From Bifidobacterium moraviense (GTDB lineage Bacteria; Actinomycetota; Actinomycetes; Actinomycetales; Bifidobacteriaceae), in contig NZ_JAAIIH010000011.1 of the NCBI RefSeq assembly GCF_012932365.1, positions 27,095 to 91,094 of the forward strand: DNA of 64,000 nucleotides, read 5' to 3'. A program made the translations under genes and the position numbers. Under the pieces are notes generated by a model. It was not told where the DNA came from. It was given only the letters and a program-made list of their open reading frames with translations, and did not search any database. Each line of letters opens with the position of its first letter. Position 1 is the first letter of the stretch. Positions 1 to 7,906 of the stretch are shown here, in pieces.

Positions 1-1324
1 CGTTGCCGAGCCAGTCGTTGTACCACCGGTACGAGCCGATGGCGCCCTTCAGTTCGAAGGTCTCGACGCCGCTGCCATCCGGCCTGGTGCCGAACGCGTT
101 GAGGTCCACGGTGCCGATGCCGTCCACGTAGCCACTGGAGGTGTACTGCCAGCCGCGGTAGCTGTTCGGGAAGTCGGTGTAGGTGATGCGGCCGGCGTAC
201 TGGGCCACCCAGTCCACGCCGCCGTGCACGTACGCGTTGTTCAGCGGACCGTTGAGGTAGCTGGTGTAGGAGTAGAACGCGGTGTTGCGGTAGCCGGCGT
301 CCCACAGCTTCTGGTTCCAGGCGCGCGCGATCTGCTCGTACACGGCCGGATCGGTGGGCGGGGTGTGGCCGGCCCAGCTCCACTGCTCGAGGTCGTAGTA
401 GATGGAATAGCCCAGATCGGACGGGGAGACGCCCGCCTGACGCAGCAGGTTCACCGTGCTCTCGCCCTCGCCGGCGGCGAAGTTGGCGTCATACGCGTAG
501 GAATACAGATACACGCCGAACGGGATGCCCAGACGCTTGCATTCGCTGATGTTGCGCTGCGCCTGCTTGTCGATCGGGTTGCCCCAGCCGTAGCCGATGC
601 GGATGATCGCGCCCTGCACGCCGGCCGCCTTGGCCCTGTCCCAGTCGATGGTGCCGTTCCAGTTGGAGACGTCCACCACCCACTTGGCGTCCTGCACGAA
701 GGCGACGCCGTTGCTCTGGAAGAAGGCGGGCGTGTTGTTGTACGTGCCCCAGTAGGCGCCCTGCGCGTTGCCGGCGGCCGCGGTCTGCACCGTGGAGTCG
801 CCCTCCATGTACAGCGCGGAGGCGGCCGTGGGGACGCCCGTGTAGGAAGCCGTGTTCGCGGCGTTCGCCGTGCGCGTCCTGCCCTGCGCCTTGGCGTCCT
901 CCACCTTCACGGGGATGTACGACTTGCCATCGGTCTTGGCCAGCGGGTCCGGAGGCGTGTCCTCGGTGCCCACGATGGCCGGATCGGTCACGGTCTCGCC
1001 GGACTCCACGTCCTTGACCTCGCCGCTCGGCGTGACGGCCAGATCCGGAGAGACGATCGTCGCGTCGTCCGGGATCGACTCCGCCACCGTGTCCGGCAGC
1101 TCCTGCGTCTGCGCGCCCGACGCGGCGTTCGCCGTCGCCTGTCGCACCGTCTCCGACGCCTGCGACACGTCCACCGCCGCGCCGGAAGCCGCCGCATCGG
1201 ACGACACGTTCGACGACGCCGTGCGCACCACCGTGTCGCTGAGCGCGTACGCGCCCGAGCATCCCAGACTCAACGCCAGCGCCGAGGCCACCAGAGCCGC
1301 CAGCGCGCCAAGACCACGTTTCAT
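1..1324 (-). CDS. Secreted GH25 lysozyme-like muramidase, 3' part cut off by window edge
   Basis: The frame reads leftward from an ATG at 1324 and is still open at base 1, so the C-terminus is missing; 441 codons are visible. The first ~25 residues form a basic, Ala/Leu-rich export signal (MKRGLGALAALVAS) with a cysteine after LSLG that could be a lipid-attachment site, although the lipobox is imperfect. A linker follows to about residue 200. Then comes a GH25 (Cpl-1/lysozyme M1) fold: VVDVSNWNG with the first catalytic Asp, IIRIGYGWG, FGVYLYSYA, and YYDLEQW with the acidic catalytic pair. This family cleaves the MurNAc-GlcNAc bond in peptidoglycan. Bifidobacterial secreted GH25 proteins often carry C-terminal cell-binding repeats, which would lie outside the window. 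It is divergent from the ABC ATPase gene at 1656. The GH25 call is confident; the substrate in vivo is inferred. Confidence 0.88.
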   Translation of the reverse strand, partial: MKRGLGALAALVASALALSLGCSGAYALSDTVVRTASSNVSSDAAASGAAVDVSQASETVRQATANAASGAQTQELPDTVAESIPDDATIVSPDLAVTPSGEVKDVESGETVTDPAIVGTEDTPPDPLAKTDGKSYIPVKVEDAKAQGRTRTANAANTASYTGVPTAASALYMEGDSTVQTAAAGNAQGAYWGTYNNTPAFFQSNGVAFVQDAKWVVDVSNWNGTIDWDRAKAAGVQGAIIRIGYGWGNPIDKQAQRNISECKRLGIPFGVYLYSYAYDANFAAGEGESTVNLLRQAGVSPSDLGYSIYYDLEQWSWAGHTPPTDPAVYEQIARAWNQKLWDAGYRNTAFYSYTSYLNGPLNNAYVHGGVDWVAQYAGRITYTDFPNSYRGWQYTSSGYVDGIGTVDLNAFGTRPDGSGVETFELKGAIGSYRWYNDWLGN

Positions 1325-1655
1325 GTTCTTCCTCTTCCCCGATCCGCCGGACGGGCTCGGACAGACCCAGACGGACGGATGCCACAGTAGACGGATTCCA
1401 CTCGTTTCCAGTTTCCGAACTTAACCCATGACCCCACCAAAACCGCACCGCTTTCAGCCAACGGCGACAATCCCTTCAAAACCATGCTCCGCGGCGCGCG
1501 AAAACCTACGGCGAATCCACGAAAAGCCCGCGGAGAACCCACAAAGAGCCCACGCGCACAGACCGATTCCGGGCGCATCGCGGCGGCCGAGTAAGATGGT
1601 TCCGTCAGTGGAGCCGAAAGCCACGGCCCGAATCCCGACCCACGGAGGTGTTCCG
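1325..1655. other. Divergent intergenic region
   Basis: The 331 bp between the divergent lysozyme and ABC ATPase genes must hold both promoters. No inverted-repeat element of the kinds seen elsewhere, no RNA gene and no convincing short gene was found. A longer open frame runs upstream of the ABC ATPase, but its translation is not protein-like and the ribosome site lies at 1644-1650. Confidence 0.5.
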
Positions 1656-3050
1656 ATGCCCCAAACCGCAGTCCCCGCCAAGCGCAGCGACGCGAACACG
1701 CCGGACGAGCGTCCCGTGGTGCTCAAGGTGGACCACGTCGCCAAGTACTTCCGGCTGCCCACCGAGCAGGCCACCGGCCTGAAGATGGCGTTCATCAACT
1801 GGACCAAGGGCATCAAGGGCTACACCGAGCAGCGCGTGCTGCGCGACATCAGCTTCGAGGTGCGTCAGGGCGACTTCTTCGGCATCGTGGGACGCAACGG
1901 CTCCGGCAAGTCCACCCTGCTCAAGATCATCTCGCAGATCTACAAGCCGGAGAAGGGCTCCGTGACCGTGAAGGGCAAGCTCGTGCCGTTCATCGAGCTG
2001 GGTGTGGGCTTCAACCCGGAACTCACCGGCCGCCAGAACGTGTACCTCAACGGCGCGCTGCTGGGCTTCACGCGCGACGAGATCGACGCGATGTACGACG
2101 ACATCGTCAGGTTCGCCGAGCTCGAGGACTTCATGGACCAGAAGCTCAAGAACTACTCCTCCGGCATGCAGGTGCGCCTCGCGTTCTCCGTGGCCATCAA
2201 GGCGCAGGGCGACATCCTGGTGCTCGACGAGGTGCTGGCCGTGGGCGACGAGGCGTTCCAGCGCAAGTGCGACGACTTCTTCAGCCGCATCAAGTCCGAC
2301 CCCACCAAGACCGTCATCCTGGTGACGCACTCCATGGACGCGGTGAAGAAGTACTGCACCAACGCCATCCTCATCAAGGACGGCGAGATCATCGCCTCCG
2401 GCAACAAGAACGACGTGGCCGACCGCTACACGCTGGAAAACCTGCGCGCCGAGGGTATCAACCCGGACACCGTGGACGACGCGGCATCCGACGGCGACGC
2501 GGCGGCGAAGGACGGCAAGAGCGCGAAGAGAGGCAAAGGTACGAAGGACGGCGACGCGAAGCCCACGGAGAAGAAGCCGGAGCACGCCATCGGCCTGAGC
2601 GACCTGGTACCCGTGCTCACCGCGCGCCCGGTGGGCGACCCGGTCTGCCGCATCAAGCAGGGGCTGGACTTCGTGGTCGACTACGAATACACCGGCGACA
2701 AGCCGATCTACGTCTCGCTGGCGCTGCACGATACCAAGCGCGGCGGCGTACCGTACGGCGACAGCTTCGTCCTCTCGCGCGGCGGACGGCAGCAGGTGCA
2801 CTTCCATCTGCCCACCGACCTGTTCAACAACGGCGACTTCCGTATCGTCGCCGCGATCGTGGAGATGCCGGATGGCGACCACGATCACGACAAGACCGTG
2901 GGCTTCACCAATCAGGAGAACTCCTGCGTCTTCTCCATCCGCGACAAGGCCGGCGAGGACAATTTCGCGCTGATCAACAAGACGCAGCTCGCCTACACTA
3001 CCTCCGACCCGGATCTGGCCACGCGCGAGAAGCAGCGCATCGAGGACTGA
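1656..3050 (+). CDS. ABC transporter ATP-binding protein of the polysaccharide/teichoic acid export type (Wzt/TagH-like)
   Basis: 464 aa from the ATG at 1656, chosen because GGAGGTG lies 6-12 bases upstream; the frame is open further left without protein-like sequence. The N-terminal ATPase domain has Walker A GRNGSGKST at residues 79-87, the signature YSSGM near 167, Walker B DILVLDEV at 186-193 and a switch His in VTHSMD. The stretch LGVGFNPELTGRQNVYLNG is typical of exporters that move undecaprenyl-linked glycans. After a charged Lys/Asp-rich linker (about 275-310), residues ~320-464 resemble the Wzt C-terminal beta-sandwich that binds the glycan or its cap. Such proteins work with an ABC-2 permease in the cytoplasmic membrane, but no permease gene is adjacent: upstream is a divergent lysozyme and downstream a DUF6020-type protein. 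The glycan substrate is unknown. Confidence 0.9.
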   Translation: MPQTAVPAKRSDANTPDERPVVLKVDHVAKYFRLPTEQATGLKMAFINWTKGIKGYTEQRVLRDISFEVRQGDFFGIVGRNGSGKSTLLKIISQIYKPEKGSVTVKGKLVPFIELGVGFNPELTGRQNVYLNGALLGFTRDEIDAMYDDIVRFAELEDFMDQKLKNYSSGMQVRLAFSVAIKAQGDILVLDEVLAVGDEAFQRKCDDFFSRIKSDPTKTVILVTHSMDAVKKYCTNAILIKDGEIIASGNKNDVADRYTLENLRAEGINPDTVDDAASDGDAAAKDGKSAKRGKGTKDGDAKPTEKKPEHAIGLSDLVPVLTARPVGDPVCRIKQGLDFVVDYEYTGDKPIYVSLALHDTKRGGVPYGDSFVLSRGGRQQVHFHLPTDLFNNGDFRIVAAIVEMPDGDHDHDKTVGFTNQENSCVFSIRDKAGEDNFALINKTQLAYTTSDPDLATREKQRIED

Positions 3051-3201
3051 GCCCGGGCGGCGCGTCGCCGTTGCGTTCCCGGCGCATCGTTCGCTTCCCC
3101 AAGGGACTCCGATACCGCCGTGCCGGTAGACTGCGGGAAGCAACGCAAGGTGGCGGCCACGCGCGGCGACGTTGCGGGCCGCGTGGAGAACGAGGATCGC
3201 C

Positions 3202-5427
3202 ATGGACGAACAGCCCGAACCGTCGAGGGACGCAGCGGCGGCGCAGTCTGGCGCGCATCCGCACGCGGCGCGTCCGCGTGCGAGCGTCCTCGCCTGTGCA
3301 CTGCTTGCCGCCGCCCCTTCCTGCTTCGCGCTGACGGCCTCCTATGCGGACGAGACGGCGTTCACCGATCTGGACCATCTCATCGGCGGCGTCTGGCCGT
3401 ACCTGAGCGCCTACGGGCCGGTGGCGGGCATGCTGCTGTTCCTTGCCGTGGCGGCCTTGGAATACTGCGGATTCGCGGTCATCGCGCGCAACCGCGCGGC
3501 ATCGTCCGCGCAATCCCCCACCGCGGCGCGCGAACGCGTCTGGTCCGTCGTGCTCGGGCTCATCCTCGCGATCACGCTCACCGTGCCGCCGCACAGCACC
3601 ACGCATCTCGTGAGCCAGCTCGACGCCGTGGGCACGCCGCCCGCGGTCGCGTCGGAATACTGGACCGTGTGGTATTGGCTGTACTATGCCGTGCGATACG
3701 TGGGGTTCGCGGCGCTGCTCGCCGCGTTGAGCGCGCTGGCGCTGCACGGTGCGGTGCGGGCGATCACGCGGCATGAGCGTCCGGCGGAGGAGCCACATGC
3801 CGACGCATCGCACGCCGACGCATCGCACGGCATCGCGGAAGACACCGCATCCGACGCGCACACCGCATCGGTCGAATCCCGTCCGCGCCCTCGCATCGCC
3901 GCGCAGCTCCGCTACGTCGCCGCACGCCTCACGCGCACGCTCGCTCGCGCCGTCACCACTTTCTCCCCCACGCACACGTTCACGCTCGGCGCGGTCATCC
4001 TCGTCTGCTGGACGCCGTGGATCGTGCTGCTGTGGCCTGCGAACATCGCCGCCGACACCGTCGCGCAGCTGGTGTGGATGCGCACCGGTCAGGCGTGGGA
4101 CCCGTCCACGCACGAGATGCTGCCCGGCTACGCGCTGAGCAACCAGCACCCGTGGCTCGACTCGCTGATCTACGGCGCGTTCGACCGGTTCGGGCTGTGG
4201 ATCGGTTCGGAGGCGTGGGGCCTGTGGCTGCTCGCGTTCCTGCAGACCGCCCTGTGCGCGCTCGCGCTGGGACTGGCGATCAACTATCTGGGCGGCGTGC
4301 TGCGCCTGCCCACGCGATTCTGCACGGCCGCGCTGGCGTTCATGGCGCTCACGCCGATCTACGGGCGCCTCATGATGTCCGTGGTGAAGGACTCCACGGT
4401 GATGCCGTTCTTCATCGTGCTCATGGTGCTCGTCATGGAATACGTGCGGCGCGTGCGCGCGGGACGGCGGCTCGGGCCGTGGCTGCTGATCGGCATCGTG
4501 ACGCTGGCCGTGCTGTGCGGGGAGATGCGCAAGATCTCGGTGGAGATCATCGCCGTCACGTTCGTGGTGTTCGCCGTCGCGCTGGCACGTCGCCGGTTCA
4601 CGTCGCTGGCGCTGGCCGTGACGCCGCTCGTCGTCGGCATGATCATCGGCTCGCTCGCCGCGCCCGCGCTGCACGTCGCCCCCGCGGGCAAGCAGGAGAT
4701 GATCGCCATCCCGCTGCAGCAGACGTCCGCGTACATGGTGGCGCACGGCGACGCGCTGAGCGCCGCGGACCGCGAGACCATCGGCCGCGTCATCACCTGC
4801 CCCGCCGACGAGCTGGACGCATACCTCACGTGGAATCCGTGGGACGGCAGGGAGATCGGCAGCGCGGACCTCATCAAGGACCGCTGCTTCAACCGCGACG
4901 CCACCACGCGCGACCTGGGCGCATTCCTGCTCGTCTGGGCGAAGCTCGCACTGCGCGACCCCGTCACCGCGCTCTCCGCGACGCCGTGGCTGCGCGACCC
5001 GTTCGTGATGGGTCCGGTGTACGACGAAGGCTGGTACGTGCGATGGGGCTGGGAGGAGATGGGCAGCAACATGATCATGCCCGAATACGCGAGCACGTGG
5101 ACCGACGCGTCCGTGTCCGCGCCGCAGCGCATCGGACGCGCGGCGTACACGTTCCTGGAGAACGCGCCCGGCGTCTCGCTGCTCATGCGCGAGAACCTGT
5201 ATACCGTGTGGGTACCGCTGTTCGCGGCGGCGCTGTGCTCCGTGCTGCGGCGCACGCGCAACTGGGCGTATATGACGCCGTGGGTGATCACGATCTGCTC
5301 GCTGATGCTGCTGCCGGGGCATCAGACGCGCTACACGTGGACGCTGGCGTTCGGGGCGGCGCTGATCGCGGCGATTCCGCTGATTCGGGACGGGCGTGAG
5401 ACCGATGCCCGTGCTGCGGCGGACTGA
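3202..5427 (+). CDS. Multi-pass membrane protein, DUF6020-like
   Basis: 741 aa from the ATG at 3202, which follows GAGG at the usual distance. A short hydrophilic N-terminus is followed by hydrophobic helices at about residues 20-40, 65-90, 105-125 and 145-180. A charged loop rich in Asp/Ala/His (about 185-235) follows, then a long series of helices to the C-terminus, around 12-14 in all. The segment with WPANIAADTVAQL and SNQHPWLDSLIYG matches my memory of DUF6020, a family of large actinobacterial and firmicute membrane proteins of unknown function that are glycosyltransferase-like in topology. A large extracytoplasmic stretch (about 490-640) separates the last helices. It starts 151 bp after the polysaccharide-type ABC ATPase on the same strand, so a role in surface glycan assembly is plausible but only inferred. 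Confidence 0.7.
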   Translation: MDEQPEPSRDAAAAQSGAHPHAARPRASVLACALLAAAPSCFALTASYADETAFTDLDHLIGGVWPYLSAYGPVAGMLLFLAVAALEYCGFAVIARNRAASSAQSPTAARERVWSVVLGLILAITLTVPPHSTTHLVSQLDAVGTPPAVASEYWTVWYWLYYAVRYVGFAALLAALSALALHGAVRAITRHERPAEEPHADASHADASHGIAEDTASDAHTASVESRPRPRIAAQLRYVAARLTRTLARAVTTFSPTHTFTLGAVILVCWTPWIVLLWPANIAADTVAQLVWMRTGQAWDPSTHEMLPGYALSNQHPWLDSLIYGAFDRFGLWIGSEAWGLWLLAFLQTALCALALGLAINYLGGVLRLPTRFCTAALAFMALTPIYGRLMMSVVKDSTVMPFFIVLMVLVMEYVRRVRAGRRLGPWLLIGIVTLAVLCGEMRKISVEIIAVTFVVFAVALARRRFTSLALAVTPLVVGMIIGSLAAPALHVAPAGKQEMIAIPLQQTSAYMVAHGDALSAADRETIGRVITCPADELDAYLTWNPWDGREIGSADLIKDRCFNRDATTRDLGAFLLVWAKLALRDPVTALSATPWLRDPFVMGPVYDEGWYVRWGWEEMGSNMIMPEYASTWTDASVSAPQRIGRAAYTFLENAPGVSLLMRENLYTVWVPLFAAALCSVLRRTRNWAYMTPWVITICSLMLLPGHQTRYTWTLAFGAALIAAIPLIRDGRETDARAAAD

Positions 5428-5659
5428 ACCGCGACTCCTTTGCGCCGTGGAGACGCCCGACGGTGGTTTTGGTGGCTCCCGGGTTTTGAAACTCTGTAGC
5501 TCCGCGACGCTGTGACTCGGCAATTCCTCGGTTCCGTGGCCCTGCGCCTCCACGAGTCGCATAATTCCGCAGCTCCGCAATTCCACGACCCCGCAATTCC
5601 ACGACCCCGCGCCACGGCAGGAACAGAACCAGCACTGACTCGATGGCTGGCGGTCGGGC

Positions 5660-5751
5660 GCTGCCGACCGCTACCGACGGCTGCCGACCGCTACCGACGG
5701 CTGCCGACAGCTGCCGACCGCTACCGACGGCTGCCGACAGCTGCCGACCGC
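5660..5751. repeat. 10-bp tandem array
   Basis: Nine consecutive 10-bp units alternate between CTGCCGACCG, CTACCGACGG and CTGCCGACAG. Higher-order units of 20 and 30 bp are visible. The array is noncoding and lies 230 bp after the DUF6020-like gene. Confidence 0.85.
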
Positions 5752-5840
5752 CAACGCGCAATCGCTCGGTGCCCCGCTTGCCCACATAAGTTCCACTCAC
5801 TTCAGTGCCGCTCATCCCCGTGATTGAGCCGACTGTTGAG

Positions 5841-6018
5841 GACACTCAGAAGAAGGGACCCTTCTTCTGAGTGTCTCTTCCCGGCACAACGAGCTTCCGC
5901 CCAGGTTCCGCATTTACCGAAACGGCCATATTCTGCGGTTCTCAGCACAAGTCATTCCGCTCATGCGCCGTCTCAACTCCGACCGGACACTCAGAAGTCG
6001 GGTCCCTTCTTCTGAGTG
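5841..6018. repeat. Family A paired-palindrome element, copy 1 (145-bp spacing)
   Basis: A perfect 35-bp palindrome (5841-5875, arms GACACTCAGAAGAAGGG and its complement around one central A) is followed by a decayed copy at 5988-6018 (left arm AAGTCGGG instead of AAGAAGGG). Their centres, 5858 and 6003, are exactly 145 bp apart. Midway, at 5915-5943, the minus strand reads GAGAACCGCAGAATATGGCC, a version of the core shared with other families. Copies 2 and 3 are at 36274-36453 and 46495-46673. Confidence 0.9.
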
Positions 6019-6346
6019 GGTCCTCTGCACCCCTCCAACGTGCAAGATATGGGCGTTTCAACACCAAAACTCTCTATCTTGCACCTCAATGATGCCGACG
6101 GCCGCGTCCATGCCTCGTCTTGCGCGTCGCAAGGCCCCGCAACGCCGCATCAGGCGCATCCGTCTCCTTGGATCGCGTCCGAACGACGCTCCACGCCAAA
6201 GCCGAAGGCCGGCTCTCACCCACACGCGCCATGGAAGCCGCACCCGATATACCATGTTCACAGCGACACGCCGTGTTTCGCGATCCATGCGATGCGTGTT
6301 ATTCTAAAGCGGTTGCCTGAGCGTGCAGCTTGCACGGTTAGCGCAT

Positions 6347-6434
6347 GGAGGATTCGCCTAGTGGTCTATGGCGCACGCTTGGAAAGCGTGTTGGTGTAAC
6401 AGCCTCACGAGTTCGAATCTCGTATCCTCCGCCA
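6347..6434 (+). tRNA. tRNA-Ser (anticodon GGA)
   Basis: The acceptor stem GGAGGAT pairs with ATCCTCC, the discriminator is G, and CCA is encoded at 6432-6434. The anticodon arm CACGC-TTGGAAA-GCGTG gives anticodon GGA, reading UCC. The long variable arm (GTTGGTGTAACAGCC) fits a class II serine tRNA, and the T arm contains GTTCGAATC. A Rho-independent terminator follows within 3 bases. Confidence 0.95.
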
Positions 6435-6436
6435 TC

Positions 6437-6475
6437 GCCGGAACCCTTGATTTCCAAAGGATTCCGGCTTTTTTA
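6437..6475 (+). terminator. Rho-independent terminator of tRNA-Ser
   Basis: GCCGGAA and TTCCGGC flank a short loop and are followed by six T residues, directly after the tRNA. Confidence 0.85.
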
Positions 6476-6488
6476 TACCTCCCCCACG

Positions 6489-7840
6489 GGGTTATAGGCC
6501 AAAATGTGTGTCTGGGGTCTAGTCGTTTGACTGCCATTGGACTCGTGTGTGGAAGTCGTTCCAGTCGATGCCGGTGCCGTACCGCATGGGGATGCCGAAC
6601 GTCTCGTACCGGCCCTGCGGGCTTCGCTCCCAGGCCTGCCTGTAGAGGTCCTCGAGTTGCCGGTCGGTGATCGCGTTGGCCGCGAGCCACGCGTCCGTCT
6701 CGGGGTGTTCCGTGTGCTGGTGGCACCACCAGCAGATCGCCTTCAGCCGCCTGACCAGCCGCAGCCCGCGGTGACGGCGCAGCATGTCGCGCAGCCGCCC
6801 GTTCCATGATTCGACGAGGTTGTTCGTCGACGGCACCGGACCGCCGGCCTCGAGCTCCTCGTCGAGGAACGTGAACAATTGGTTCTCTTTGATACGCCTG
6901 CGGATCATGCGGCGTGCCTTGACGAGCCGCCGGTGCATGTCGTTCACGCTGCCGTCCGCGTACTCGCTCTTCTCGTCGAGGAACCCGGCGAAGTCCTGTT
7001 CCCACTGGTTGTAGGAGACGAGCCATGCCGCGGTGTCATCCTTGGTTTTGACGCGCGCCAGCGCCACGGCGATCCGGCGCAGTCGTCTGCCGGCCTCGAG
7101 CCTGGGCCTCATGCCGGTCAGCTCCGTGATGTTGGCCTGCACGTGGAACAGGCAGCGCTGGATCCTCGTGTCCGGCCACATGGCCTTCGCGGCCTTGAGA
7201 ACACCTCCACCGCCGTCGCATACGAGCACGTCCGGCGGCGCGATGCGAGCCATCAGGCACCGCCAGGCCGCCGACCGTTCGCTTCGGGCGATGTGCCAGC
7301 CGACCACGTGCCCGCCGGCCACCGCGATCAGGACCACCGCGTCGCGGTGCAGGTGGATGCCGTCCACATGCACCACATGATGCACCTCGTCCACCACGGG
7401 CACGGGAGGCCACAGGCTCCACATCAATTCGCACCGGCGGCGCAGCGTGCGCGCCGGCAGCGCATGCTCCGATTGGGATTGCTTCGAGAACAGCCAGTCC
7501 AGGCCGCACCGCAGATCATGGGCCTTCACGTCGTAGGCGCGTGACGTCGAGGAACCGCATTGCGTGTTCCTGCACCGCCACCGGGTGCGTCCCGCTGAGG
7601 TGGTGCCGTTCTTCTTCATTCCGCCGCCGCACGCCGCGCATCTGGGTGTCCTCATACGACCAGTCAAACAGGAGACATTCAAACGCCCGAAAGGCCTTGT
7701 GCCTCAAGGCCTCGCGGCCTGTTGCGGACACACATTCCGGCCGACCTCGAAAGACCCGGCAACCACATTCAAACCAGCGGAACGCCAATCATCCCAAGGC
7801 CCGACAAGCCAAAACAGACACACATTCTGGCTTATAACCC
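6489..7840. mobile_element. IS1249-like insertion sequence (IS256 superfamily), 1352 bp
   Basis: The ends are 26-bp imperfect inverted repeats beginning GGGTTATAGGCC on the left (6489-6514) and GGGTTATAAGCC on the right, reading inward from 7840 to 7815, with 2 mismatches. One full-length transposase gene lies on the minus strand. The flanking octamers (CCCCCACG left, GATTTAAC right) do not match, so no target-site duplication is visible; an older rearrangement at one end is possible. It sits between the tRNA-Ser terminator and a lower-GC nuclease gene whose start is only 66 bp from the right end. Confidence 0.88.
6519..7682 (-). CDS. IS1249-family transposase (Mutator/IS256 type)
   Basis: 387 aa if started at 7682; the downstream ATG that gives MRTPRCAACGG (residue 10) is an equally plausible start. 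The N-terminus is a zinc ribbon (CAACGG...CRNTQCG), as in IS1249 transposases. The catalytic DDE triad is readable: D107 in HVDGIH, D156 in VLVCDGGGG, and E281 in NNLVESWNG, with the family C/H motif around CLFHVQANI. No frameshift or stop interrupts it, so it may be active. It is the only gene of the insertion sequence. Confidence 0.9.
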   Translation of the reverse strand: MNVSCLTGRMRTPRCAACGGGMKKNGTTSAGRTRWRCRNTQCGSSTSRAYDVKAHDLRCGLDWLFSKQSQSEHALPARTLRRRCELMWSLWPPVPVVDEVHHVVHVDGIHLHRDAVVLIAVAGGHVVGWHIARSERSAAWRCLMARIAPPDVLVCDGGGGVLKAAKAMWPDTRIQRCLFHVQANITELTGMRPRLEAGRRLRRIAVALARVKTKDDTAAWLVSYNQWEQDFAGFLDEKSEYADGSVNDMHRRLVKARRMIRRRIKENQLFTFLDEELEAGGPVPSTNNLVESWNGRLRDMLRRHRGLRLVRRLKAICWWCHQHTEHPETDAWLAANAITDRQLEDLYRQAWERSPQGRYETFGIPMRYGTGIDWNDFHTRVQWQSND

Positions 7841-7849
7841 GATTTAACC

Positions 7850-7873
7850 TATAATTCCAGTATCTTCTATAAT
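7850..7873 (+). promoter_or_regulatory. Possible -10 elements for the secreted nuclease gene
   Basis: Two TATAAT hexamers (7850-7855 and 7868-7873) lie in an AT-rich patch just right of the insertion sequence and 34-57 bp before the nuclease start. No good -35 is visible. For the first hexamer the -35 position would fall inside the right end of the insertion sequence. Confidence 0.35.
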
Positions 7874-7906
7874 TTCTTTCTGAAGATTCCCAGAAAGGGG
7901 CGATCG

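Larger units (their letters stand above)
5428..6346. other. Repeat-rich intergenic region before tRNA-Ser
   Basis: This 919-bp gap has no credible gene. It holds a direct duplication of CCGCAATTCCACGACC near 5575-5608, a 10-bp tandem array (5660-5751) and the paired 145-bp palindrome element (5841-6018). The rest, down to the tRNA promoter zone near 6290-6346, shows nothing recognisable. Confidence 0.6.

Noticed and set aside
2998..5586. 862-residue ORF antisense to the DUF6020-like gene
   Set aside because: Arg/His/Asp-rich translation typical of antisense frames in GC-rich genes; the plus-strand protein has clear membrane topology.
5841..5875. Simple transcription terminator reading of the family A palindromes
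   Set aside because: They have no T run, occur in pairs at fixed distance, and one pair lies at a divergent junction (46495-46673) where no transcript ends.
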